Notes: generated from the sequence alone by a model not told the origin. DNA of 64,000 nt from Leadbetterella lacunae (GCF_042649125.1 NZ_JBHRYQ010000001.1:4526001-4590000); one strand, 5' to 3'. Positions 27,434-36,778 are shown, counted from the first letter of the stretch. Numbers and translations: made by a program.

Positions 27434-28677
27434 ATCTCATTTATTTGTAACTCTCCTGAAATGAGCTTGGGTAATAGTGTATCTCTCAGGTTGGTTAATT
27501 CTTGGTTTTCAAGCAAGTTTATTCTCAGCTGTTCAAACAATAGGTCAATTTGTAGCATATATTCATTCAAAATATTCTTTTGGGGAATAAGACAATTAAT
27601 TTGTTTGAAGTTAGTTTTCGAAATCTCTAAAAATGTGGAACCATTGGCTCTCTCAATTATTAAGTCCATATTAGATTTTATCCAATATAGGATGTACAAG
27701 TTTGAAAAACCTTGTTTTGCATTTATCGCAATGTACCCTTGATTTATAGCCGTTTCAATTTCAGTTATTGCCAAATAACCAATAGGTGCTCGGGAAGAAA
27801 GTAATAAAGTACCTTTCGGTAATAAACCAGAGCTTATTTTTTTTAAGCCTTCTTTGGTGACTTTTTTATCTGTATTTAAAAGTAATGGAAAGTGTAAATT
27901 AGATAAGTCTCTTGGACTTGTCCAATGAAACTCTCCATCCCAAAATAACGGTTCTTTTGTGCTTGGCGTAGTTCCCCCTTTTACCTCTAAAATATCGTTA
28001 AGTACGCCAACTTCCCACCCCTTAGGAATTTCCCCTAACTCGCTATCTATCATTTCGCCACCTGATGATTTGTAAGGTTCTCCGTTTTCGTTGGGAAACT
28101 CAAAATCTATAAACCATTGCTTAAAGAGGGTTTGGGCAAGGTTTTCTAACTCTTGGTTTATTTTGTTGTTGAGTTCTATTTTGTCGTCAAGGGAGGAGAG
28201 GATTTCTGCTATGGCGGTTTGGGTTTCAATATCTGGAACAGAAGCGAAAACAGTATCAAAAGTATTTCTTGTAATTGTATCAAAAACAGCTCCGTGAGCA
28301 TTTCTTTTTAATTCTGAAATTTTACATTTCATCAAATAATAAAGAAAATCATTTGTGCATATTTCCGATTTAGCATTAAGTCCATAACAAGATTGATTAA
28401 AAGCCATATCACGACCTAAAACTGCCAATTCACCAACTGTACCACGAGCCGATATGATGATTTGACCTTTTTTTAAAATTTTAGTGCTTGAATTATTTAA
28501 ACCCAATTCTGTAATTTTCTTTTCCGTATCAAATACTTTTTTCTCTGCATTGCCGAAATCTACAACTGATAACCAAGGAATATCTCCATCCCAATACTTT
28601 GGAATTTTAGTTTTTGGTGTTCCTCCACCTATTACATCCATTAAATCCGATAATTTATATTCTTTCCAGTTGGTCAT
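27430..28677 (-). CDS. hsdS: Type I restriction enzyme, specificity (S) subunit
   Basis: This 415-aa protein has two target-recognition domains. TRD1 spans about 1-150 (WKEYKLSDLMDVIGGGTPK) and TRD2 about 215-370 (GWEVGVLNDILEVKGGTTPS). Conserved helical spacers end each half (NNKINQELENLAQTLFKQWF; LRDTLLPKLISGEL). Each TRD reads one half of a bipartite target. The two TRDs differ, so the target should be asymmetric. The gene is full length and its stop overlaps the glycosylase start by 4 bp. Confidence 0.95.
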   Translation of the reverse strand: MTNWKEYKLSDLMDVIGGGTPKTKIPKYWDGDIPWLSVVDFGNAEKKVFDTEKKITELGLNNSSTKILKKGQIIISARGTVGELAVLGRDMAFNQSCYGLNAKSEICTNDFLYYLMKCKISELKRNAHGAVFDTITRNTFDTVFASVPDIETQTAIAEILSSLDDKIELNNKINQELENLAQTLFKQWFIDFEFPNENGEPYKSSGGEMIDSELGEIPKGWEVGVLNDILEVKGGTTPSTKEPLFWDGEFHWTSPRDLSNLHFPLLLNTDKKVTKEGLKKISSGLLPKGTLLLSSRAPIGYLAITEIETAINQGYIAINAKQGFSNLYILYWIKSNMDLIIERANGSTFLEISKTNFKQINCLIPQKNILNEYMLQIDLLFEQLRINLLENQELTNLRDTLLPKLISGELQINEI

Positions 28678-28897
28678 TTAAATGGTGTTTATTTTTAGTA
28701 ATGAAAGAATAGAAAACAAAACAAAGTATTGATTATCAAGTTTTTGAATGTTTTTATTTTCGGTTTTATTTTTCATTTGTTTTTTTTAGAAATTGGCAGT
28801 TTTGTTTTCATTTGCTTTTAGCTGAAACGAAATCAAACCACTATCTATCAATTACTTATGTTATTTGCTTATGAGATTTACTTTTTATTTGCTTTTT

Positions 28898-30034
28898 TTA
28901 GAAGAGTTTAATGTATTCGTCAAATACAAATACTCGATTACGGCTTTGTCCTGTCATTTCTTTTAAGATACCTGCATTTACAAATTCGGTTACCAAATCG
29001 TTAGCTGTTTTGTAGCTGCTGTTAGTGATTTCTTTTACTTGGTTTACGTGTATTACAGGTTTTTTAAATAGATGCTGTAATAGTATGGTTGCATTATTGG
29101 CTCTTTTACCAAAATTGGTGTTTATATTCATTTCCAATCTGGCTTTTAATTCGAGTACATTAGATAGGGTTTGAGTAGCCATTTCAGCAGTTTCAGCAAC
29201 ACCTACCAAAAAATATTTAAGCCATTGTTTCATATCATTTTTAGACCTTACAAAAGTGAGGTTATCATAATACAAGCCTTTGTTTTTCTCAAAGAATGCA
29301 GATAAATATAGAAGCGGTTTGTTTAATATTTTTTGATCCACTAAAAATAAAGTAATAAGCAAACGACCAATACGACCGTTTCCATCTAAAAATGGGTGAA
29401 TGGTTTCGAATTGGTAATGAGCAATTCCGATTTTCACTAATGCAGGTACATTTATATCTTCGTTGTGAAGGAATTTTTCTAAATCACCCATTAGTTCGTT
29501 TACATAGATTTGATTAGGTGGTATAAAAACAGCATCAGCTAAACTGTTGCCTCCAATCCAATTTTGGGAGGTTCTAAACTCTCCTGGTTGTTTGTGTTCA
29601 CCACGCACACTATCTAAAAGAATCTGATGTGTTTTTTTAATTAAACGTGAAGAAATCGGAAGAGTTTCTAACTCTTTTATGGCTTGGTTTAATGCTTTGA
29701 TGTAGTTATTTACTTCAACCCAATCATTTTTTCTTTCTGGTGAAATTTCATCTTCATCTAAAAGTGCTTCATCCATTTGAGTTTGTGTCCCTTCAATTCT
29801 ACTTGACACCACAGCTTCTTTAGTTACGTGTAGTTGGATGAATAAATCAATGTTGGGAACAAGTCTTGAAAATGAATTTAGTTCACCTAACTTAATAGCC
29901 GCTTTTTCTAATAAAGTATTAATGCTTTGGTCTTCCCAAATCCACGAATCATTTATTTCATTGGGCATAAAATAGGTATAGCCTGTTTGGTGCTTTATTT
30001 GTTTACCTGCTACATATTTTTCTAAATTTATCAT
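28898..30034 (-). CDS. Fic-family protein (AMPylase-like)
   Basis: This 378-aa protein has the Fic motif HPFLDGNGRIGR at about residues 211-222, all key residues present (His, Asp/Gly, Asn, two Arg). An N-terminal SxxxEG inhibitory-helix motif (VVSSRIEGTQT, about residue 80) makes it a class II, self-inhibited Fic. The C-terminus looks like a winged helix (VNQVKEITNSSYKTANDLV). Fic enzymes transfer AMP or related groups to protein targets. It sits between hsdM and hsdS, 95 and 220 bases from each, a position seen in many type I R-M loci. Whether it controls the R-M system or is an independent toxin/regulator is open. Confidence 0.92.
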   Translation of the reverse strand: MINLEKYVAGKQIKHQTGYTYFMPNEINDSWIWEDQSINTLLEKAAIKLGELNSFSRLVPNIDLFIQLHVTKEAVVSSRIEGTQTQMDEALLDEDEISPERKNDWVEVNNYIKALNQAIKELETLPISSRLIKKTHQILLDSVRGEHKQPGEFRTSQNWIGGNSLADAVFIPPNQIYVNELMGDLEKFLHNEDINVPALVKIGIAHYQFETIHPFLDGNGRIGRLLITLFLVDQKILNKPLLYLSAFFEKNKGLYYDNLTFVRSKNDMKQWLKYFLVGVAETAEMATQTLSNVLELKARLEMNINTNFGKRANNATILLQHLFKKPVIHVNQVKEITNSSYKTANDLVTEFVNAGILKEMTGQSRNRVFVFDEYIKLF

Positions 30035-30129
30035 TGTCTTTTTTATTTTCGCAAAGTAACATAAAAATATTCTTATTTTACTTTAATCTCCTTAAACTAA
30101 AATAAGCGATTTCTTATTTTAGTTTGGTG

Positions 30130-31638
30130 CTATATTTCAATTCCTACTTTTACTAAATTCGTTTTAATACGCTGTTGCAACTCAATAGACTTTTCAAAAT
30201 ACCCTTTTAGGTTTTCAGAAATGGTGGCCACTTTTTCTTCATACGGTATGCCGTCATCTTCTACTTCTTCAGTGCCTACATATCTTCCCGGAGTTAGTAC
30301 AAAATTGTTGGCTTCTACTTCTGCAAGATTTGCAGACTTGCAAAAACCTTGTACATCTTCATAATTGCCATCTATGTTACGCCAATTGTGGTAGGCTTCT
30401 GATATTTGGGTAATGTCTGCATCTGTAAGGATTTTATTTTTACGGCTGGTCATAGTGCCTAATTTACGGGCATCTATAAACAGTATTTCGCCTGAACGAT
30501 TGCGGAATTTGTGATTGGTTCGGTTACGAGCCAAGAACCACAAACAAGCTGGTATTTGGGTATTGTAGAACAGTTGTGTTGGTAAGGCTACCATACAATC
30601 TACCAAGCCCTCTGTAATTAGTTGTTTTCTTATTTCATTTTCTGTACCTGCATTGGTAGTCATAGAGCCATTGGCTAATACAATACCTGCTGTTCCTGTG
30701 GTGCTTAGTTTATTGATGAATAGTTGCAACCAACCATAATTGGCATTTCCTACTGGTGGTACTCCGTACTTCCACATATGACTATCTTGCAATTGCTCGC
30801 CACCCCAATCGGAAATATTAAACGGTGGATTGGCAATGATGTAATCTGCTTTTAAGTCTTTGTGTCTGTCGTTATGGAACGTATCGCCTAATTCAATTTT
30901 GGCATCAATACCTCTAATGGCTAAATTCATTTTAGCCAATTTGTAAGTAGTGGGGTTACTCTCTTGACCATAAACGGCAATATCGCCAATTCTTCCACCG
31001 TGGGCTTTTAAAAACTTCTCGCTTTGAACAAACATACCACCACTACCACAACAACCGTCATAAATACGCCCATTGTATGGTTCGAGCATTTCTACCAATA
31101 GTTTAACAATACTTTCGGGAGTATAAAATTGACCGCCTCTTTTACCTTCGGCATCAGCAAACATTCCTAAAAAGTACTCATATACTCTACCTAATAAATC
31201 TTTGCTGCTATGGCCTTCTTGTTTGAAACCTACGTTTCCGATAAGGTCAACTAGTTCACCCAAGCGTTTTTTGTCGAGAGCAGGTCTTGCATAGTCTTTT
31301 GGCAATACACCTTTTAGCGAAGGGTTGTCTTTCTCGATGGCATCCATAGCATCATCAATGTCTTTGCCTATGCTCGGAAGTTTGGCTCTTTGGTGTTGTA
31401 TATAGTTCCATCTGGCAGAAGGGGGTACATAAAAAACATTCTCTGCCAAGTACTCGTCTTTGTCTTCGGCATCAGAAAGGTTGTCTTCTTTGAGTTTGTT
31501 GTATAAATCCTCAAAACTATCCGAAATGTATTTTAGGAATATCAAACCCAATACAATGTGTTTGTATTCGGCTGCATCCATATTGTTTCGGAGTTTGTCA
31601 GCAGTGGCCCAAAGGGTTTTTTCTAGTTCTTGATCCAT
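30130..31638 (-). CDS. hsdM: Type I restriction enzyme, methyltransferase (M) subunit
   Basis: This 502-aa protein has an HsdM N-terminal helical domain (about 5-140) and an N6-adenine methyltransferase domain. SAM motif I is visible (YDGCCGSGGMFVQ, about residue 195), as is catalytic motif IV NPPF (about 270). It methylates adenine within the HsdS target and forms the M2S core of the complex. It is first in the minus-strand operon, with the 398-base region 31639-32036 upstream. It appears complete. Confidence 0.96.
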   Translation of the reverse strand: MDQELEKTLWATADKLRNNMDAAEYKHIVLGLIFLKYISDSFEDLYNKLKEDNLSDAEDKDEYLAENVFYVPPSARWNYIQHQRAKLPSIGKDIDDAMDAIEKDNPSLKGVLPKDYARPALDKKRLGELVDLIGNVGFKQEGHSSKDLLGRVYEYFLGMFADAEGKRGGQFYTPESIVKLLVEMLEPYNGRIYDGCCGSGGMFVQSEKFLKAHGGRIGDIAVYGQESNPTTYKLAKMNLAIRGIDAKIELGDTFHNDRHKDLKADYIIANPPFNISDWGGEQLQDSHMWKYGVPPVGNANYGWLQLFINKLSTTGTAGIVLANGSMTTNAGTENEIRKQLITEGLVDCMVALPTQLFYNTQIPACLWFLARNRTNHKFRNRSGEILFIDARKLGTMTSRKNKILTDADITQISEAYHNWRNIDGNYEDVQGFCKSANLAEVEANNFVLTPGRYVGTEEVEDDGIPYEEKVATISENLKGYFEKSIELQQRIKTNLVKVGIEI

Positions 31639-32036
31639 CTTTTTGTATAAAATTCAATAAATATGTCTTTTCAAAAATGTAATTGCTTTTTCTCAGATTT
31701 CTTTGGCTAATATCCGTAATAAGTAACAAATCATGTTTTAATCGAAATAAAAGCCATACTCCAATTCATGATTTTAAATCAAGAAATCGGGTTAGATTAT
31801 TAATTCTGGGGGTTAAAGCAATGCGAATTAAGAATATTCTTTCAAAAAGCTAAAAAACAGTAGAGTTTCATGGTCGATTTCAGAATTTTTCAAATTCGAT
31901 TTAAATTTAAAAAGAACTATTTGTTATCAAATACTATTACATGGTATTTTTTGAAACAAAAGATAAAAAAAAGACAGCCGGAGCTTTTTAAATGCCACCG
32001 CCTGCCTTTGTGTCGATAAGATATTTTTACGAAATA
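31639..32036. other. Intergenic region upstream of hsdM
   Basis: It contains the hsdM promoter region and, at its right side, the probable terminator of the lipoprotein operon (31965-32010). Nothing else is recognised. Confidence 0.5.
31965..32010 (-). terminator. Probable Rho-independent terminator of the lipoprotein operon
   Basis: On the minus strand an imperfect GC-rich stem (AGGCAGGCGGTGGC against GCTCCGGCTGTCT) is followed by a run of eight T. It lies 27 bases after the stop of the gene ending at 32037. Confidence 0.5.
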
Positions 32037-32636
32037 TCACACCAATATTCTAATCACACAGCCTTTATTGCTTATAGTAAATGTATCAGACCAAACGTAA
32101 GTTCCATTTGCAGAAACCGCTCTATAGGTATGTTTTCCCGGTTTTAGATCCTTATAAAATCCTACTCCATTTACTAAGGTTTTATTGTCGCAAGATATTT
32201 TTACAGAAGACGTGATATAACTGCTAACTGCTCCTATATAAACATTGTCAATATAAAAATTCAGGTAGTTATCATTAATCTTCTTGTTTAGGTAAATCAG
32301 AAATGTTCCCTTGGTATTAGTAATTTTTACAACTTCCGAAGTAAAACCACTTTTCCCAAGTTTTCTTTTTGCGGTTACTTTTAAGGTGTAATTACCATCG
32401 TTTTCATAGCCATGGAATATCTCGGAGAATCCTTTATCAAGGTTTTTTATATTGCCATCTCCCCAGTCTATGGTATATGAATTATACGTTGAGTTATTTT
32501 TAAGGACTATATCTCCATAATCGCCATATTTAATACTAAATTCTGGATTTGGAGATGGAAATATCTCTTGGTTTTCACAAGAGATATTTAGTAATAATAC
32601 AATAACAGAAGTGATGATTTTTAATGTTTTTTTCAT
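32037..32636 (-). CDS. Lipoprotein with a PKD-like domain
   Basis: This 199-aa protein has a signal sequence and lipobox (NISC, Cys at about 20) and a PKD-like beta domain at about 40-110. The PKD signature text is TIDWGDGNIKN followed by FHGYENDGNYTLKVTA. A second beta domain ends in a Cys-containing strand. It is probably surface or periplasmic and anchored to a membrane. It overlaps the upstream 90-aa gene by 4 bp and ends the three-gene operon 33527-32037. The combination with an RHH DNA-binding protein is unusual. Confidence 0.72.
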   Translation of the reverse strand: MKKTLKIITSVIVLLLNISCENQEIFPSPNPEFSIKYGDYGDIVLKNNSTYNSYTIDWGDGNIKNLDKGFSEIFHGYENDGNYTLKVTAKRKLGKSGFTSEVVKITNTKGTFLIYLNKKINDNYLNFYIDNVYIGAVSSYITSSVKISCDNKTLVNGVGFYKDLKPGKHTYRAVSANGTYVWSDTFTISNKGCVIRILV

Positions 32637-32905
32637 TGTTCGATACTTTTTGATTCTTGGTTATCTATGGATTCTTCTAAAATTTTATCCTCTTTCATTT
32701 TTTCAATGGCCTCTAATTGCTTCTTGAAGAATTTTTTGATTGACTCTCCAAATACAAAAGTTAAAATCAGGATTCCGATAGCTGCTGCCGACCAGAAAAT
32801 GATAGAAAACCAATTAGTTGTTTTTTCAGGTTTAGGATAAAACCTCGGGCGATATTCTACTATTTCAAATGGGTTATAGTCAAATTTGAGATTTGGGTCA
32901 AGCAT
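32633..32905 (-). CDS. Small single-pass membrane protein
   Basis: This 90-aa protein has a proline-rich N-terminus, one transmembrane helix at about 32-51 (FSIIFWSAAAIGILILTFVF) and a highly charged, coiled-coil-like C-terminus (KKFFKKQLEAIEKMKEDK). It overlaps both neighbours (8 bp with the upstream gene, 4 bp with the downstream gene), so the three are tightly coupled. It could connect the cytoplasmic coiled-coil protein to the membrane. No family recognised. Confidence 0.65.
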   Translation of the reverse strand: MLDPNLKFDYNPFEIVEYRPRFYPKPEKTTNWFSIIFWSAAAIGILILTFVFGESIKKFFKKQLEAIEKMKEDKILEESIDNQESKSIEQ

Positions 32906-33527
32906 ATTGTGTTTGGTTTAGAGTGGGTAATATAAATTGGTTGTAATACATAGTTACCAAGATGTTCACCAGAGTGGGCATATCGGCTACAACATCCTCA
33001 TTTGATTGACCATTAACAAAGTCAAATGTTTCCATTAGTAGGTCAGTTTCATACCTTTCAAGACGTGCAGAGTTTTCATAATAGTTTTCTTTTGTTTTTA
33101 AATACAACTTATTTAAAGTATCCAATTCAGCATTTTTTTGCTCTTTTATCTCATTTTCTATTCTTTTTAGCTCGCTCTGTTTCCATTGCTCTAGTATACG
33201 GTTTGATTTTTCTAAAACTGAACTTTGATAGTTGTTCTGAAAATCTTCGAATTTCTCTTCATACGAGTTAATTTTGCTTTCTAAGGTTTTTATTTTTCTT
33301 GCCTTTTCCTCCAATTTAACTTGATAGTTCTTTAGCTCCTTTTCATATTCTTCATTTTCAAATTTGGAACTTTTTAGCTCCCCTTTTTCTTCCATTTCCC
33401 AATAATCTTGTATTAGATTTGTTAGGTATTCTGACATTCTCATACGCCTTTCGTTTGCTTCGGCCATGACTTTTCGTTTAAAATCATACGATGTTCGTAT
33501 GTTTACATTTTGTGATAATTCATTCAT
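32898..33527 (-). CDS. Ribbon-helix-helix protein with a long coiled coil
   Basis: This 209-aa protein has an N-terminal RHH-like DNA-binding segment (about 6-45: a beta strand VNIRTSYDF, then helices with EANERRMRMSEYLTNLI). A long charged coiled coil follows (about 50-165, many E/K heptads) and then a hydrophobic C-terminal helix region with several Asn and Tyr. RHH plus coiled coil occurs in mobilisation accessory and partition proteins, and no relaxase is near. It is first in the operon with a membrane protein and a lipoprotein. Two inverted repeats lie upstream (33559-33631) and are plausible self-operators. Confidence 0.6.
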   Translation of the reverse strand: MNELSQNVNIRTSYDFKRKVMAEANERRMRMSEYLTNLIQDYWEMEEKGELKSSKFENEEYEKELKNYQVKLEEKARKIKTLESKINSYEEKFEDFQNNYQSSVLEKSNRILEQWKQSELKRIENEIKEQKNAELDTLNKLYLKTKENYYENSARLERYETDLLMETFDFVNGQSNEDVVADMPTLVNILVTMYYNQFILPTLNQTQYA

Positions 33528-33558
33528 GATAAAAATTTTAAAAAGTTTTTAATATTCT

Positions 33559-33631
33559 GTAAACCAGCTGTATAACAATTGCGTTACAGCGGTTTTACAT
33601 GTGCAAACTTAATGTTATACGACGTATAACA
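33559..33631. promoter_or_regulatory. Inverted repeats upstream of the RHH gene, candidate operators
   Basis: There are two palindromes. GTAAACCAGCTGTA (33559-33572) pairs imperfectly with TACAGCGGTTTTAC (33585-33598). TGTTATAC-GAC-GTATAACA (33613-33631) is perfect over 8 bp. Both lie within 105 bases upstream of the 33527 start. Autoregulation by the RHH protein is inferred. Confidence 0.5.
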
Positions 33632-33706
33632 CAGGAGAGTATGGACAATATGGATTGTGTGGATTTTGTTTTACATTTTAATAAAGTATATAGCGAAGGG
33701 ATAATA

Positions 33707-33910
33707 TTACCCACTCTTAATACATTCGTGAATCTCTGTCTCCACAAGGTCATAAGCATTTGCAATATCCTTAATAGTGACTCTCGCCCCTGTCAGTTTC
33801 TTAGAACTTGGGTACTCCTCTTTTATACTTTTGATTATTGCATAGCTAGATGACCTGCTTGCATCCAAAATCTTCATTACGTCCATATAATTCAATACTA
33901 ATCTTTTCAT
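33707..33910 (-). CDS. Small HTH DNA-binding protein
   Basis: This 67-aa protein is counted from the ATG at 33910, because the 12 codons upstream (from 33946) look like leader and contain part of the ACTACA repeat array. The helix-turn-helix-like text YMDVMKILDASRSSSYAIIKSIKEE and a second segment (VTIKDIANAYDL) resemble the excisionase/MerR-like winged-helix proteins of Bacteroidota mobile elements. It lies just downstream of the ACTACA cluster (33935-34140), which may be its operator or the origin. Its likely role is element regulator or accessory factor. Confidence 0.6.
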   Translation of the reverse strand: MKRLVLNYMDVMKILDASRSSSYAIIKSIKEEYPSSKKLTGARVTIKDIANAYDLVETEIHECIKSG

Positions 33911-33934
33911 TTTTTTAGGTTGTTTTTTTAATAC

Positions 33935-34140
33935 ACTACAACGCAACTTTAAACTGTTGATAATTAAATAATTAACTCTTGATATTTGTAGTAAAAGTGT
34001 AGTTAAAGGCTACTACACTTACTACAAATATTAAAATCAGAATTACTACATTAAACTACAGATTTACTACACTTTTACTACAAGAATATTAATATAAATA
34101 ATTGATAATAAGGATTTTAAAGTGTTTGTTGTAGTGTAGT
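33935..34140. repeat. ACTACA iteron-like array, candidate origin or operator
   Basis: ACTACA occurs on the plus strand at 33935, 34012, 34021, 34045, 34055, 34066 and 34077. Its complement TGTAGT occurs at 33987, 33998, 34130 and 34135. Several are spaced 9-11 bp, one helical turn. TTGTAGTAAAAGTGTAGT (33986-34003) is a perfect 18-bp inverted repeat of 34066-34083. The array sits between the primase-helicase gene and a small HTH gene. It suggests an origin of replication, or an operator with multiple binding sites. Confidence 0.75.
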
Positions 34141-34147
34141 GTTGTTT

Positions 34148-36778
34148 TTAAGAATCAAAATTATTTTCTGGATATTCTCTATTTAAATTCAAATTGAATC
34201 TTAGCCTATAGTTTTCGTAAATCAATGAAAGTGAATTACTTACTGGCTGAGAGCTTGATTTTTCAGACTCTATATTTTTTGAAAAACGAATTGACTTAAG
34301 AACCTCTTTGGAATTTCTCTTTTCTTCAATTTTTAAAATCTCTTGTACAATAGAATCTCTGTCTGGAGCCGTGCCGTGATTTATTTGTCTATACTTTAGT
34401 TTGTAAAGATTATAGACTGAAGGCAGATTAATTTGAAGCATTTCGTTTAAAAACTTAAAATGTACTCCTTCGATTAATTGATGAGCATCATATAAATTTT
34501 GAAGTATGGCAAAAAACTCCGCCACATCTGAATTACTAAATTGAATTTGATGCTGATGTTTTATACAATCGGCAGCATAGCTAGTGTATACATCTAAAAC
34601 ATCATCCTCACTTTCACTTTCGCACATGGCGATTTTGTTATGAGTTTGAAGAATAAATGCACATGTCATACATTGTATTATGTTACTAGTTATTCTTTCT
34701 GGATAGTCACATCCTTTTACTTTTTCAAGTAAACTTGTATTTAATTTATCGAAAGCATTACTGTAGTTTTCTTCAATTAACGCTCTGTATTTAAGAAGCT
34801 CCACAGAAATACCTGCCAAACCTCTTGACTCTAAGTCTGAAATTTGATTGTAACCTTCTCTTTGGCTTTGTGTCTTTTTGGTATCTTCTACACTTATTAA
34901 AATACACCGTGAAAAGAAAATTGGATTTCTTGGTAAAAAGTTACTTGTTAGAGTCAAAGCAGAATGTATTTCTATACTATCAGTATCTGTGTTCCCTCTG
35001 TTGTTATCGGGTGTTTTATGATATCCTGCATTGTCATAAGCTGCCTGTAAAAGACCTTCATGCTGAAAGTCAGGATGGTATTCATCCATCCATAAAAGCG
35101 TATTGGATGCCTGATCCATTAATTTAACTAATGCCGCTTCTGTATTTTTTGACTTTAGATTTATATCTTCTTGTTTAAAGCCAAATAAGGCCGTTAAGCT
35201 CCTTACTATACTACTTTTGCCAGTACCTGCTCCGCCTTTTAGAAAAAGAATAGGAGAGCTTCCTTTATGTTTTAAAATGATGTCTCTAAACAAAGACATA
35301 ACATAAAAACAAACCGGTATAAACGCCTTCTCTAAAGTATGAGCTTGAGCGTATATTCGGAACCAAGTATTGAAGTTAATTTGGCTATCCGTTAGCTTGA
35401 ATCTATGTTTCAATTTATTGTTGGAGGTTGGAATGCATAAATGAAATTCACCAGAATTAATTATTCCTAAATTTCCTGGAGTGGCCAATTGGTTATTTGG
35501 CTTTAATACTTCATTAGAAAAGAAATAACAACCAGATTGTTGATGGTATCCATACCTAGTAACCTTTATGGCATCAGGAAATTTGTGTTTGAATAATACA
35601 TCCTGCATTTCGGTTAAATGTAGTTCTGTCCCTTTAAAACTTAACCTTTCTTTAGCAAGAATATTCTTTATTTTTTTAGCGGAGCAAAAATCATCATGTG
35701 ATACTTCTATAAATTTCGAGTTTTTCATTTTTGTTTTTATTTCAATTATCCAAGTTATTTGGTCTTCGTTGTCAATTGTTTTATACTTAATAAATAGGAG
35801 ATATTCCTGTGCTACTACTTCATAATTGTTTTTTGTTTTTACCCAAATAGAGTAATCATCACGAAACTCTACTGTTGGTTTAATAAAAAACAACTCGTTT
35901 TTGATAATGCCGTCTAAAATATCAAGCTTTGTCTTTTCATTTTTGAACCGTTCTATATTTGCTATTATTTCATCTGCCAAATCGTGTCCATCTTCTCTTT
36001 CAGGAAACAAATCGGAAACTTCAATATCATTTACCGTTGATCTAAGGTTTCTTATGCTGGAATTATCTCTTCCTGCTTTGTCAGCATCACAAAGCCATAT
36101 TACTTCACGACCAATGAGATTTTTGGCTTTTTCAGTTTTAACACCATTTGCGGCTGCACTTGCCAACCATACATATTCAGGATAAAAGTATGAGGCAATT
36201 ACTTTTGTTTTTTCTGACTCTACTATTACTACATTCTTTTCTTTATCTATATCAATACTTTCTAATCCAAATAAATCAATGCTGTATTTTTGATTTTGAT
36301 TTGGACCTTTCATTGAAAAGCTGTAAAAGTTCTTGTCTCTTTTACCATTGGTGGCATATCTAGTCCTTTTACAATTTATTATATCACCTTTTTTGTTCCG
36401 AAAAACAAATACTGTTAGGCCTTTTTCATCAGTCCCAACATTTTGAGATTTTAGATGACTTGCTGGAATGCCAATAGAGTCGCAAAATTTGTGAAATGAG
36501 CTTGAAGAGTCATTTAAATAATCTTCAAATGTATCCTTCTGTTCTTTAGATGGATATATGTATTCTATTTTCGGATTACTCTTTGTAGAAGCCTTTGTAA
36601 TGCCATTACCAGTAGGGATATTGTGATAACCGCATTTATTTTTTTTATCACAAATCCCATATTCTAATGGCATTCGTACACCAAGGTCATTTTGATAATA
36701 TCTAAATGACTTTTCAGTATTACATTTTGGACAAGTACCCTTTGGTTTATTAGTATCCTCGAATTTATATTTACTCAT
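34148..36778 (-). CDS. Primase-helicase replication protein of the island
   Basis: This 876-aa protein is counted from the ATG at 36778; an upstream in-frame ATG at 36841 is less likely. It has an N-terminal zinc finger (Cys16, Cys19, Cys43, Cys49) and a TOPRIM-type domain (VVIVESEKT near 184; DADKAGRD near 231). The central region resembles the DUF6371/DUF927 proteins of mobile elements. A P-loop NTPase domain follows with Walker A GGAGTGKSS (near 510) and Walker B LLWMDEYHP (near 560), then TSNFLPRN as a possible sensor. It has the architecture of primase-helicase proteins that drive replication of plasmids, integrative elements and P4-like satellites. It is likely used with the adjacent ACTACA array. 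Confidence 0.85.
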   Translation of the reverse strand: MSKYKFEDTNKPKGTCPKCNTEKSFRYYQNDLGVRMPLEYGICDKKNKCGYHNIPTGNGITKASTKSNPKIEYIYPSKEQKDTFEDYLNDSSSSFHKFCDSIGIPASHLKSQNVGTDEKGLTVFVFRNKKGDIINCKRTRYATNGKRDKNFYSFSMKGPNQNQKYSIDLFGLESIDIDKEKNVVIVESEKTKVIASYFYPEYVWLASAAANGVKTEKAKNLIGREVIWLCDADKAGRDNSSIRNLRSTVNDIEVSDLFPEREDGHDLADEIIANIERFKNEKTKLDILDGIIKNELFFIKPTVEFRDDYSIWVKTKNNYEVVAQEYLLFIKYKTIDNEDQITWIIEIKTKMKNSKFIEVSHDDFCSAKKIKNILAKERLSFKGTELHLTEMQDVLFKHKFPDAIKVTRYGYHQQSGCYFFSNEVLKPNNQLATPGNLGIINSGEFHLCIPTSNNKLKHRFKLTDSQINFNTWFRIYAQAHTLEKAFIPVCFYVMSLFRDIILKHKGSSPILFLKGGAGTGKSSIVRSLTALFGFKQEDINLKSKNTEAALVKLMDQASNTLLWMDEYHPDFQHEGLLQAAYDNAGYHKTPDNNRGNTDTDSIEIHSALTLTSNFLPRNPIFFSRCILISVEDTKKTQSQREGYNQISDLESRGLAGISVELLKYRALIEENYSNAFDKLNTSLLEKVKGCDYPERITSNIIQCMTCAFILQTHNKIAMCESESEDDVLDVYTSYAADCIKHQHQIQFSNSDVAEFFAILQNLYDAHQLIEGVHFKFLNEMLQINLPSVYNLYKLKYRQINHGTAPDRDSIVQEILKIEEKRNSKEVLKSIRFSKNIESEKSSSQPVSNSLSLIYENYRLRFNLNLNREYPENNFDS

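Noticed and set aside
33707..33910. Antitoxin of a toxin-antitoxin pair
   Set aside because: No toxin-like gene is coupled to it; excisionase-like HTH in a replication module is a simpler reading.
33907..33946. Earlier ATG (33946) for the small HTH gene
   Set aside because: The extra 12 codons include an ACTACA copy and do not look like part of the domain; the ATG at 33910 is preferred.
34012..34083. CRISPR array
   Set aside because: The repeated unit is only 6 bp, in both orientations and irregularly spaced, with no cas genes. It looks like protein-binding iterons.
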